NCBI GenBank assembly: GCA_020726505.1
Contig: JAHLEZ010000021.1
Coordinates: forward strand, 868,001 to 932,000
Direction of reading: 5' to 3'
Origin: Leptodontidium sp. MPI-SDFR-AT-0119
Taxonomy: Eukaryota; Ascomycota; Leotiomycetes; Helotiales; Leptodontidiaceae
DNA length: 64,000 bases
Positions 34,003 through 44,588 of this stretch are shown piece after piece (position 1 is the stretch's first letter; every line of letters starts with the position of its first letter). Both the position numbers and the translations under genes were made by a program. Under the pieces are notes generated by a model. It was not told where the DNA came from, ran no database searches, and worked only from the letters and a program-made list of their open reading frames with translations.

Positions 34003-34410
34003 GGGTACAAATGCTGTTGCCTGAAAGCTTTCTTGGGGGCTCTGGGCGAACTGGAGACAAAACTTTCTCCAGATGGCCCCGGATTACCAGGTCGAGAACT
34101 ACCGAGAAATTTCATCATGACTTTGGGGTCAAGATTTGGCATCCGGGTCACGAGTTTGAGACTTCCAGTTGTGGAGAGAGGCTTGCACCTTCATGTTGCC
34201 CAGCAATTACTAAAACACCAGCGGGGTACAAGTGTCGTTGCCTAATTGCTTGACTCTTGGGTTTCATCTCGAAAGCTTCACAACTTCCAACTTTCGACTG
34301 ACAACCATGGAGGTTCGAGGACTTCTTTCCGTCACCCGGTTAGGAATTGAGTTGTGCCGAATTAATCTGCGGGTACAAATATTGTTGCCTGATTTTTCTT
34401 GGGCGTTGTG
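34003..34410 (+). repeat. Three dispersed copies of a ~35-40 bp motif
   Basis: Copies start at about 34003, 34224 and 34371. Each begins GGGTACAA, continues (A/G)T-x-x-(T/C)GTTGCCT(G/A)A, then a T-rich stretch and CTTGGG. Spacing is about 220 and 147 bases. Between and after the copies there are related CTCCAGA-rich stretches, so the true repeat unit may be longer. No terminal inverted repeats were seen. Confidence 0.5.
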
Positions 34411-34465
34411 GTTTTTTCTGGAGCTCTCCAGACTCCAGATCCGGTCCCAGTCTTTCTCCAGCATC

Positions 34466-34498
34466 AGTGGATCCTCCAGTATTAGTGGATCCTCCAGT
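34466..34498 (+). repeat. 18-bp tandem duplication
   Basis: AGTGGATCCTCCAGT occurs at 34466-34480 and again at 34484-34498, giving an 18-base period. It is a small local duplication without coding role. Confidence 0.6.
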
Positions 34499-35686
34499 CG
34501 GTAACGATCTTCCGAGGAACCGAAACAACATTGCCGTCTCGAGGCTGGACGTCGTATGACGGCATGAAATCCGAGAATTCGTCGAAGACGTAACAGCTTA
34601 CGGTGAGGGAATAGCTTTCTCTGCGACGTGTTGTATTGCAGTTGTGTCTTGAGAGCTTCATCGCCTAGAATCGTGTCCTTGGCAACAGACCTCGCTTGGG
34701 TGTAAACATGGCAGAACTGCGGCTTCTGAGAGAATAATCATCCGTTCCCTTACTCTGCATAAGTGGAAAGTTAATTACCTTGCATCTGCATCGAGTCAGG
34801 CTCAATATTATCAACCAAGTACGGCGCCATCAGGTTGGATGTTGGATGTTTATTAAATAGATACCGCTTTCCGAGGACGTTCACGCAGCAGCATTCTTTG
34901 AGTTCGGAGGCGCTTCAAGCAAGGAAAGACCTTGGATCCAATATTGTGGTCTTTCGATCGTGCATGCTGTCTTTGAGGATGACTTTGGCCTTGGGGCAAG
35001 AACTTTGAGGCTTTGTTCGGGAGCTTCTAGAACAGTCAACCGTGACGTGGGCCTGGTGCTTGCCGAACGAGCAACATCGAGTACTCCAAGATCCGTTGGA
35101 GAGTCGCAAACTCAATATCTGCCACCAGAATATGGTGAAAGAGAGCTTGTTGGCAGGTTTGGCTTTCGGAATCGCGGCCTGGACTAAAAACCCCTGGATG
35201 AGAAACGTGAGAAGCAGAACTGAGATCAGCTACTTGAACATAGAATAAGGATTGGCTTGGCTTTTGTGATGTAACTATTCACAGCGTGTTGATATTAAAA
35301 ACTGTGAATGAGCAAAACAGAGACAGGTGCAAGAAAATATATATGAAGGCAACGGCTGCCTATATCATTCGTATGCTAGCTGGATTGTACCTAGCACGTG
35401 ATAGGACAAGCACCGTAAGAACGGTCCAACTATCGATCCTCCGATGGCTGCCTTTTGAGATTGATGATACTTGGACAAAAGTGAAGTGTCGATGTTGATC
35501 AATCGAGTGAACACTTGACTGCAATTGGAAGTATACGGTATGATGGGCCACATCTGATCAGAATCAAGATCAAGATGCAGGCTAGTCATAGGCAGACAGA
35601 ACATTCGGAGCCTACACAAATGGCTGCCTCCGCAAGCAATCTTGAAGAGCAGGGAATGTGTCTCGGGATCAACCCCAACTGATCTA

Positions 35687-36586
35687 TCAGGAAATCCATT
35701 GATGCACATCAAGCACAGCTTGTGCAAAGTCCTCCGGCCTCTCCATCGGTAGCGCATGTCCACAGTCGACAACCCTCCTTTCGTGCCTACCTGTGAACAT
35801 CGCGCCATGACTCTCCGAGCCACCAGGTTTCAAAGGATCTCTCATCCCATCCAGCGTCACGCACGGAACAGTAATCTTCAGCTTCTCAGCCAACCTCCCC
35901 TCCAGATCTCCCAACATCGGATCACCCATCTCATTCCCAAAGCAATGCCGATAAATCGAGATAACCACATCAACCCAATCCTCATTCTCCCAGCTCTCCG
36001 CAGTCTTGTCGAATACCTCGTCGTTGAAGGTCCAAGTCGGACTCCATTGTCTCCACAGCAATTCACAGAACACTTTCCTGTTTTGTGAAAGGCATGACCG
36101 TCCTCTCTCGCTCTGGAATAAATGCTGATACCACATCACAGATTCAAGCTCCGGACTGCATGGATTTGTTTGAGCGGCGATATCTGCGATATCATACCCC
36201 GCATAGCTGACCAGACCCGCTACTCTTTCAGGCCACAGTGCGGAAACGACGCATGAGGATACACCGCCCCAATCGAAGCCTGCCAGTATAGCTTTCTCAA
36301 TCCCCAGGCCATCGAGTAAGGCGAGGAGGTCAGACCCGAGTGCCGCTTGCTGGTTTGAACGCTTGACGGCACCTTTGGGTGAGAGGAAGTGTGTTGGTCC
36401 GAAGCCTCGTAGGTAGGGAACTATCACTCGAGCACCTTGAGAGGTGAGGATAGGTACAACTTCGCCAAATGCTATCGGAGAGTACGGAAAGCCGTGAGAG
36501 AGAATCACGGGCCAGCCGGTGGAGGGACCATGCTCGTGATATGCAATTTCCAGGAGAGGCGTGAGAACGGTCTTGTAGGAAGTCAT
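35687..36586 (-). CDS. Alpha/beta hydrolase, epoxide-hydrolase / dehalogenase-like
   Basis: Intronless, 299 residues. The oxyanion motif HGFP is at about 31-34. The nucleophile elbow GFDWGG has Asp105, and an aspartate nucleophile is the hallmark of epoxide hydrolases and haloalkane dehalogenases rather than esterases. A cap region runs from about 130 to 225 with the Tyr-containing YQHLFQ. The acid is probably Asp250 (DGMRDPL), and the histidine is about 277 (DCGHALPMERPEDF). It probably opens an epoxide or cleaves a related small substrate in the cytosol. No signal peptide or anchor was seen. It is transcribed in the same direction as the bZIP gene, about 545 bp downstream of that gene's stop. 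Confidence 0.88.
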   Translation of the reverse strand: MTSYKTVLTPLLEIAYHEHGPSTGWPVILSHGFPYSPIAFGEVVPILTSQGARVIVPYLRGFGPTHFLSPKGAVKRSNQQAALGSDLLALLDGLGIEKAILAGFDWGGVSSCVVSALWPERVAGLVSYAGYDIADIAAQTNPCSPELESVMWYQHLFQSERGRSCLSQNRKVFCELLWRQWSPTWTFNDEVFDKTAESWENEDWVDVVISIYRHCFGNEMGDPMLGDLEGRLAEKLKITVPCVTLDGMRDPLKPGGSESHGAMFTGRHERRVVDCGHALPMERPEDFAQAVLDVHQWIS

Positions 36587-37131
36587 GATGGCGAGACCTT
36601 GGTTTTTAAAGGGAAATGTAAAGGTGGGCTATTGGCTATACGTAACTTGTATTGTGGTGTATTTTTCTTGAAGAAAAGTGGGTGAATTCCTGGTTTATTC
36701 GTGCTGAGAACAGACGGTGCAGGTGAGGGGTACGAAAACGTGACCAGCTTGGTCTTCGGACGTTGGCTTTCTTGATGCCATTTCCACATTCAGTAGAATT
36801 CTCGCCCTGAATGGAATCGTGTTCTTCATGACCCAGCTTTATATCTGATGTTAAGGAACGAAGATTACTTCATCTGCGACCTTCATTTATTAGCTAATCA
36901 TCCACACCCTTTTCGATTGGTCGATTTGCGTTGCTTTGTTCATTAGCCAATCTCCAAAGTGCCTAAGTGTTGTGATTCAAAATTCCAAAAACAAACATAA
37001 GGTCCTTTACTTGAAGAGTTTCGAATATCTCAAATCCGAGATCGCATGCTTCTGGATTAATCTCGTAGCACAGTTCATGCACAAGCGAAAGAAGTCCGAT
37101 CTTCAATATTTTCTATTGGTATCAATAACTG
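36587..37131. other. Intergenic, 545 bases
   Basis: This lies between the stop of the bZIP gene and the start of the hydrolase gene (both minus strand). It probably holds the hydrolase promoter. No clear element was identified. Confidence 0.4.
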
Positions 37132-37989
37132 CTACGCGATCTCCCCCTCACCCCCTCCCAGCTTCTTCCTCAAAGCCAATATCTCTCTATTGAGAATCTC
37201 ATTGATTTTCGTAAGATTGTCAACTTTATCCTGCAGATCCTTAGTGACCTGATTCTTGCGCTCGCGGAAACGATGTTGCGAGTTGCGGTTCTGTTCGCGA
37301 CGTCTCTGTAGATACCCCAATCAGTATTTAGAACTGGATAAAAAAAAGGTGGCTGGGATCTCTAACCTGCTTGGCATTTAACAAGCGACGGAATTCGGAA
37401 CTGTCACTGCTATCCATATCGAGGCTGCTGCGCTCGTAGGAAGGTGTTGTGCTCCTCGTACTGGTCGCACTAGTTGCTCTCGTCAAACCAGTGGTGCTGG
37501 CTGAAGGCGAAGAAGCATCCTCTGCCGATAAAGCAAACAACCCAAGACTAGCCGCGACAGGCGAAATACCAATCATGGCATCGAAGGTGTTGGTTGGGGG
37601 AAATTGAGAGGCATTCTCATCGGTAGCTGATTCATGCAGCCAAGTATCAACAGCATCGTAGCGGCGAGTGGGGAGATTCTCAAAGGAGGGCGCTTGCTGC
37701 AGCCATGCGTCATTGCTGGTCACGAAAGAGACGCAGACGCAGATTTCGGTGCAGACGCCGTCTTCGAAACGGGGTCTTTGGCAGAATGAACACCAGACGG
37801 ATTCCATGTCGAAGAGGACTCCGCTTTCGGGGTCGGATTTGATGTGGCAAGTATCATCGGCCTATTAGAGCGTCAGATAAACTTCTTATCCAATGCTTAA
37901 TACTTGAATGGATTCATACGTACAAGTTCGAATTGTGCTGCTTCGTTCAAAAAGTTGGAGACCTCATGATTGGGGCGAAAATAATTCAT
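37132..37989 (-). CDS. bZIP transcription factor, AP-1-like
   Basis: Three exons on the minus strand, 37989-37924, 37861-37367 and 37305-37132, give 244 residues. The basic region is joined across the last intron and reads RRREQNRNSQHRFRERK. It contains the N-x3-Q-x2-F-R-x-R arrangement of fungal AP-1/Yap-like bZIPs. A leucine zipper follows (heptad positions in LQDKVDNLTKINEILNREILALRKKL) near the C-terminus. Upstream there is a Cys-rich segment at about 43-63 (CSFCQRPRFEDGVCTEICVC) that could be redox-sensitive or bind metal, and a Ser/Thr-rich middle. It is a nuclear DNA-binding dimer; targets are unknown. The gene is short for the family, with the bZIP at the very end rather than the start, which is common in this fungal subgroup. 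Confidence 0.88.
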
Positions 37990-38775
37990 TTTGCTGACTT
38001 CTCCGTTGATTTCAAGTTGACTAGCTGAATGAAGTGGAACTTGAGAGTGAGAATCTTGATTGACGACTGGTGCGATAGATAGAGGAATAAATATTTCTCG
38101 GTCAGGCTTCGAAGTAATGTAGTGTGCTCTGAATTGAAGAATTGATCGATGTTCTGCAGCGCAACATCTTCATATATTTCTCGTTCCCAGCCCTGCGAGA
38201 TCCCTTAACCAAATCTCGAAACATCATCGTCATTCCTGACGTTCCTGATATCTCTCGAAAGGGAACATTAACACAAATTGTCGCATGGCCAACTCTGATG
38301 GTGATTGGTCGATCTCAATTCTCATCTGAGTCAAGCGTGAGTATCTCAGTTTCTTACGGATAACGAACTTGATTGGTCAAAGAAATGGATCAATGACGAC
38401 CTCGAGCGCGGCTTAGGAACACACAGATTATCTCGCTGCGAAATGATGGAAGTCAGTAGTGTTCAATCTCCAAATATGTACAAGTGGATGGAATTTGACC
38501 CACTGAAGCTCGAGCTCGCCAATTGCCAACTCTCGCTAAGATGCATGTTGATTAGTGATGCAACAGAAACTTTGCTGACAGGGGGATTATGTTACTCGTG
38601 TGGGAAAGGTACGAGTCCGCAGCTGTCCAATGCGATGCAGTCTCTCAGGGCCACTTCACTATTCCCAATGAGGTCCGTAGATAGACCAATCAGGATCGAA
38701 GTCCATTTCCTCACATATGAGCAAGAGTCCCCAAATGTCTTCATCAGGCTTCATCAAAGCCGTTTAATGTAAATT
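37990..38775. other. Intergenic, about 0.79 kb, divergent promoter region
   Basis: A spacer between the bZIP start (minus) and the transcription-factor-like gene (plus). Several ATTGGTC-like CCAAT-box motifs occur (near 38303 and 38371). A 109-codon frame at 38443-38772 has no protein features and was left out. Confidence 0.4.
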
Positions 38776-40456
38776 ATGGCGCCTCCAAATCCTGCAGGTA
38801 GGTCCCTCAATTCTTTATCATGGCTTTGTCTTGCTGGTGCGAAATTACTGGCTGACCATGTTTCTTCTTTACACTTAGCACTTACGCTTCAGCCGCGCAC
38901 GTCATTGACCTTCGAGTTTATCGATGTGGAGGATAAAGATGCACGTCGCAAGGCCAGGTCACATGTCATCCGAGAAGCAAAACAGCGGCAGAAACTCGAG
39001 ACCTTGCGTTTCCAGAAGAATAAAGAGGGTACCAAACGATCTTTGGCGCCAGCTGTGAGCAGGACGAAGGTGCTTCAACCTGTTCTGCAGGAGACGAGTG
39101 TTGTGGCTGCCAAGGCTGTTAATTTTCTACCTTCTATAAGTACTGTTTTGGAAGGGCTGATTGATCCTTTTAACCAATTTCCTGTGAAGCTGACTTCGGG
39201 AAAAGACCTTGGGTTGGTAGATCATTGTAAGTTACAATCTTATGCTCGGCAGATTTGTTCATCAACTAAGCCACCAATGCAGACTACACGACGTTTCGGC
39301 CAAAGCCATTTCTGTTATCAGATTGCGACTATACACCCGTGAAGAAGTTGATGCTTCAAGTCTCCATGCAAGATGCAGCCTCATTTCTTGTCATCATCTC
39401 CGGTGCTGCAAATGACATTGCCATGCGATCGGGGAGAACCCAGTCTCAGCAGAGTATCGAATACAAATCCCAAGCCATGACACTAGTCAACAAGCGAATG
39501 GCTGTCTCTCAATCATATTTCACCGATGGCACGATAAATGCCTGTTCGATGTTTGCTGGTACAGAGGTACGCATGCCACAATTCCCAAGCTGATGCCGAG
39601 ACTTAATCCTTCAAGACGGGATGCTGACTCACTGAATCACCAGCTTCTATTCGGAACACCCGAAACCTTTAACACCCATATGGACGGCGTAATGGAAATG
39701 CTAAAATCAAGAGGCGGGTACGACAAGCTCCAACAAACAAACCCACTCCTCGCATCGCTTCTCGCATGGCACGACTTCGCCGGTGCAGCAGCACTGGCCT
39801 GCCACCGCAGATTCGCATTCACGAGCTGCGATCCTCATGGGACATCCTCGTCTCTAAAACCAGTAGAATACACCGCTCCATTCAACATCCCTCGGGATAC
39901 CCTACCTCCAAACTACACGCTCTACGACGACCTGATGATCCTCCTCGAGAATCTAGAGAACGCCACGACGTTAATCAGAGCGAAGAGCATGGATAAGAGT
40001 AAATTGGAACAACACACTAACTTTGTCGCAAAGCTCAATTCGGATCTAATCCGTATCTTATCTCCACCTACGAGCAAAACGACGCCGTTCAGACGTTTCT
40101 TGATTGAGGATTCTTTCCGTCTTGCGTGTTTGATTTATATCAGCGCTATCTGCAGAAGTTATGGAGATTGGGAGAGTCAGAGTAATGTGGCGATTGAGGA
40201 GTTGAAGGGTGCGTTGTTGGATGATTGTCAGAGTTGGAGTGTTGCGGTGGAGATGTTAGCGAGGTTTTTGCTTGGAGGTGGAAAGGCAATGTCGCAGCGG
40301 ACGGTGCATTATGTTGAGCAGCTGATGAAGCTTTTCATCCCGATGGATTGGTGTCAGTGGAAGAGTGTTAGAGATATGCTTTTGGCGCATTTTTTGTCGG
40401 CGGATATGTGTGCTGGGCCGTTGCAGGATTTGTGGAGGTGTCGGATTGATTTGTAG
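38776..40456 (+). CDS. Fungal transcription-factor-domain-like protein without zinc cluster
   Basis: Four exons, 38776-38797, 38879-39226, 39283-39566 and 39644-40456, give 488 residues; all junctions keep frame. The first exon is only 22 nt. The N-terminal segment LTFEFIDVEDKDARRKARSHVIREAKQRQK is the typical opening of a large group of fungal proteins annotated as C6-type regulators that carry the helical 'fungal transcription factor' middle domain (MQDAASFLVIISGAAND, SQAMTLVNKRM, HMDGVMEMLKSRGGYDKL, DSFRLACLIYISAICR). No Cys6 zinc cluster or other DNA-binding motif is visible, so it may act through a partner, or the group name may mislead. The coding strand switches from C-rich to G-rich within the last exon near 40130. 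Confidence 0.82.
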
Positions 40457-41234
40457 CCGTGATCCCGGAGTTGGAGGTGGGCGTAATGGTACGGAATAGA
40501 GCAATGTTGATCTCATGTTTACAAGAATGGGCGTCTAGATTTCGAAGAAGTACAGTACTTTCAGCTTACTTTTATCTTGAGAGAAGCTCGCATACTAAAT
40601 ATTAGATTTGCCCACCGCTTACTTCTGCAGGAGACCATTCTACATAGATCCACCAACAGGGTGTCATTCACGTTAAGACAAAAGTGGAAGAATTTGACAT
40701 CCAACCAAGCCAAGCCACCCTCTCAACGCATATCCACATCCAAGCTTACAGCATCCACCACCTTTACCCCTCTGCGGTCAAACACAACACAGGAAATACA
40801 AACGCAAACGCTTACTATACCCTGGCCCGAAATATTCAAATGTCAAACGCAACAGCACTCTAAGACGGATTAGGAAGAATATCTCAACCAATGAAACTAA
40901 GCGAGTTTGCTGCCACATCTTGCCCAATCGGGCGAAATGGAATGATACATCGACGAAAGAGGATATATATGATATCCACCGTCAGTCTTTTATCAATAGG
41001 GTGGAGATGTCTATAGCCTTGGTAAGAAACAAATTGAGAATATAGTGCCGCATGCCACGACCTGGCCGTGTGACGAGGCGAATTTCTCAATCTGTTATGT
41101 GACAGTCAAAAGAAGACTCCCCCCCCGCTGATCTTAAACTCAAACTTCAAGCTCAGATCAGCTTCATTTCCATACTTAAAACTCAGAGCTTCAAACACCG
41201 AGTACGGAGATATACCAACCATCAGCTCCCCACA
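40457..41234. other. Intergenic, about 0.78 kb
   Basis: No gene was seen. A C8 run occurs at 41119-41126. The segment right before 41235 is A/C-rich leader. Confidence 0.45.
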
Positions 41235-42561
41235 ATGCCAACCCTCCTCCTCACCGGCGCAACAGGGTATATCGGAGGTCACACGCTCCAACACCTCACA
41301 CTCACCCATCCAGAATGGTCCATCACAGTCCTCCTACGAACCGAATCACAAGCAAAGATAATCAGTAACCAATATCCTACGTCAAGAATAAAAATCTTCG
41401 TGGGGAGTCTCAAGGACCTGGAGCTCGTGGGGAAATGTGCTGCCGAGGCGGATGTGGTGTTACGTATGTTTTGTTTCTCTCTTTACATCCTTTCGGCTTC
41501 TTCTAATGCTGAATGGTAGATAATGGATACTGACTGTTTTTTTATATATAGAATTATCTTCATCCACCAACCTCACCACAAGCGAAATCATCATCTCGCA
41601 CATGAGCCAACCCCAACTCCAAACCCACCACGGCAAAAAACTCTTCATCCAACTATCCCACCTCACAGCCCTCTCAAACACCTCCACAACGGGGTACGGC
41701 TCCCCCTCCTCTACAATCTACCATGACAGCCCCTCCAACCCCTCCAAAGAAAACATCACACACCATTTCCCCCCCTCAAGCCCCGAACACGCCATCATAG
41801 CAACAGGGAATGAACACGGCGTCTCAACAGCAATCCTCTGTCCCAGCCTAATCTACGGAGTCGGGCAAGGTCCAGTGAGGAAGAGGGGATGTACGGTACC
41901 GTATCTGATTGAGGCTGTGATGAAGCGCGGGAGAGGGTTTACGGTTGGGGAGGGGCGGAATGTTATGAGTTGTACGTTATGTCATGTTTATGTTTTGTTA
42001 CGTCCTTCGGTTTTTGATCCTTTCCTTTCATTTTCTCTCTTTGATTTGATTTTCTGGGTTTTGGGCAGTGAGAGATTCTTGCTGATTCTGAAAGCAGGTA
42101 TCCATATCACCGACCTATCCTCCGCCCTAACAACCCTCGTCGAGCATAATTTCCCCCAGAACTCAAAATCTCTTACCCACCCCCCATCTACATCAGGGTT
42201 CTACTTCCTCGCATCCTCCCCCCCAAACAACGACATATCCTTCAACGAAATAACAACCGCCATCGTCAACAACTGCCGAGCACGAAACATCATCCAGTCC
42301 ACAGAAATCGAACGTCTAAGCCCGGGACAAGCAGCACAGATCCATCCTTGGGCTCCAATGTTATGGGGAGCGAATTGTAGAGGGTTTTCGGATCGATTGA
42401 GGGAGTTGGGGTGGGAGGCTAGAGGGAGGGGGTTGAGGGAGAGTTTGGATGAAATGGTTGAGTTTGAAGTTGGGTTGTTGAAGGGTCAGAGGGAGGAGCT
42501 GGTGGGAACTTGGAAGACGGATGTAGCAATTGTGGCGGAGGAGGCGGTTTGTTGTTTTTGA
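41235..42561 (+). CDS. NAD(P)-dependent epimerase / NmrA-like Rossmann protein
   Basis: Three exons, 41235-41463, 41552-41971 and 42098-42561, give 370 residues. The Rossmann start is textbook: LLLTGATGYIGGHTLQHL (GxxGxxG at about 8-14), then a beta strand VLLRTES. The VVLQLSSSTN stretch, created by the first splice, is in the expected beta-4 position. The mid part has ATGNEHGVSTAILCPSLIYGVGQG, matching the 'P-x-x-x-Y-G' region of extended SDRs, and then HITDLSSAL. The catalytic YxxxK is not obvious, as in many NmrA/epimerase-like fungal proteins, so it could be a sensor rather than an enzyme. Each exon begins strongly C-rich and ends strongly G-rich (see findings). The second intron (126 nt) is in frame and could be mistaken for coding. 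Confidence 0.82.
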
Positions 42562-43423
42562 GATTTAGGCTTGTGTTTGGGTTTGGGTTTGGTTTTATTT
42601 ACTGCATGACGGTCACTTGAATGAGTCGTCGTGAAGATGGGCTTGACTTGAATTTCAATTTCCCACAATCGAGTTGGATGATGAACATTTCAATGGATAT
42701 ATTCGTGGTTATGATATAGCGAGATATGCATCTGTGTCAATTCGACAGCATGTGAAATTTCGTGTAACCAGCGCAATCAAGAGGAAATCTGTCCGAAACG
42801 AGTCACTCTCAAAAAGCAGCTGGCTTGAGAATATATGCCCTGCAATAAATATGTCTGCAATTCTCGAGAATCTTATCATAGTAGAAGCCAAGTAGATGTC
42901 CTATCAATGCTCCTTGTGTAACAACACCTTCGGAAAGAAATGATCGTCTATCTCATTCCACGATGTATTGCAGCATCATCGTGTAACAGAAACAGAAAAC
43001 AAGATCATTTGTTTCAGGATGACCAAAATAACACTCGTCTGACCGAGTCATGTTGTGATATGAGACTAGAACTGCAGGTCTCAGTTGCACACCGTAAAGT
43101 CAGAAGCAGCTGAAAGCCAGCACACACATGGACGAGACATGGACAAGATACAAAAGAGCAGAAATGCCTCAATCTGAATCTCAACGCCAAATCCCCAACA
43201 ACACTTCTGGAACAGAAGCGGAGAAGAGGAAAAGACGTCTCACATGCCGGCAGACAGACAGAACTTTCTGCACTTTTGCACTTTGCCATCCCTAACTCCC
43301 ACTTCAGGCCGAGGGAATTCACACCAACTTGTCAACTTATCTGCAGCAAGCAAAAACCGGAATGCGATGCAGGATCTCTGCGATGCGATGTGATGCAGTC
43401 AGTTCACCGTTCATGCACATCCT

Positions 43424-43442
43424 ACCTGCCTGCCTGCCTGCA
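43424..43442 (+). repeat. (CTGC)n microsatellite
   Basis: About four and a half tandem CTGC units. Similar but weaker GATGC-type repetition lies just upstream (43365-43397). Confidence 0.6.
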
Positions 43443-43659
43443 TACTGTAGACGCAGTGACGAGGTGAATCCTACGAGACTCCTGTGCAGTTGGTACGTCG
43501 GGTAGCGCAGACAGGGCCCGATTGACGAACGAGCGGGCCTGCCCGCAAGCGACATGCAGAATCTTGCAGGGGCCCACTGCAGGGCGGGCGCTAAAGAGTG
43601 TTTGGGACCTTGGAAGGCCAATTAGACGGCGGATGACTTTGGTTTCCAGTTCGTAAGTG

Positions 43660-43770
43660 TGGAAGGGGGGCAGAGGAGGGAGGGAGCATCCGCCTCGGGA
43701 TGGGCTAGTTGGCGGGTTGGTGGGTGTGGTGGGTTTGGTGGTCGCCGGTCTGGTCTGGTCGAGGGGGGAC
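43660..43770 (+). other. G-run cluster with quadruplex potential
   Basis: Several closely spaced runs of three or more G occur (GGGGGG, GGAGGGAGGG, later GGGTTGGTGGG and GGGGGG), enough for a G-quadruplex on the plus strand. No gene context explains it. Function is not claimed. Confidence 0.45.
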
Positions 43771-43850
43771 CAGTGAGATCGAGGTCTAAGGTTACTTCTG
43801 TATGGTCCACGGAATTCTGGGTTGGGACCGCGGATCAGGGCTGCGGTACG

Positions 43851-43893
43851 GGTGCGGTGCGGTGCGATGCGTTGCGTTGCGTTGCGGTGTGAT
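43851..43893 (+). repeat. Degenerate TGCGG/TGCGT pentamer repeat
   Basis: About eight consecutive five-base units vary only at the last base or two (TGCGG, TGCGA, TGCGT). This is a decaying microsatellite. Confidence 0.6.
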
Positions 43894-44588
43894 GTGGTGG
43901 GCTTCACCGCCAGGGAGTGTGAGGGCAGTGAGAGGGGAGTTGAAGGTTACGGTCCGGACGGATGCATGCATCTGCATAGACTTCCCATACTTTGCTTCGT
44001 GATGACGAAATCTGTCTTGCAACGCAGTCAACTAGTTACAATAGCCCGTCGATAGACGCATGCAACCATCAGACGAGGTGACTTGATTCGAGTCGAGGCG
44101 ACTGACGAACGGGACACACCTTCCAGCTTCCCTCCCCTGCGGCTGATGCGCATGGTGAGGTGGTGGATGGATGAGATTCCTGTCCCTTGTGACCAATGCA
44201 CGAGAGAACTGTACAAGGTGCAGGTAATTCCGAGCTGCTGCGCTACCCATGACCTCAGTCAGCGACACCTCGCTCGTTCTCATCACCTCTCGTGTCTCCC
44301 CCCAAATACAGATCATGATCTCCCTTCCTCATTCTACGACCTTTCGGAAGAGGATATTCCATTCCATTTCCTGTCTTCGTTGTCGAGGCGCAATGGATCA
44401 ATGGTCTTGCTATTGAGGGATTTGGGTTGAGCTTGCTCATTTGTTTCACTCCGGCTATTGAGTCTTCGATTCAGGAGAGGTGATTCCAGCTTATTATCAT
44501 TGAGACATATCGAGATCAAATTGATTGACAGTATCGAGACTACGAGACTTCGAGTCGAGAATGAGCGTATGCATCAAAGAGGAGGAAG

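Larger units (their letters stand above)
33026..35686. other. Intergenic, about 2.7 kb, with small repeats
   Basis: No gene could be supported. The first ~200 bases are the promoter and leader of the MFS gene. A three-copy motif family (34003-34410) and an 18-bp tandem pair (34466-34498) lie in the middle. A 164-codon frame at 33751-34245 runs through two of the repeats, has no domain and is judged to be chance. Confidence 0.5.
42562..44588. other. Intergenic, about 2 kb, low-complexity and G-rich
   Basis: No gene could be supported on either strand; the many short overlapping frames reflect G-rich or repeat composition. It contains a CTGC microsatellite (43424-43442), a G-run cluster (43660-43770) and a TGCGK-type repeat (43851-43893). 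Confidence 0.5.

Noticed and set aside
33751..34245. 164-codon open frame in the 33-35.7 kb gap
   Set aside because: No domain or splice context; it simply passes through two copies of an intergenic repeat.
38443..38772. 109-codon frame before the transcription-factor-like gene
   Set aside because: No domain, lies in the promoter region, and ends right before a supported start.
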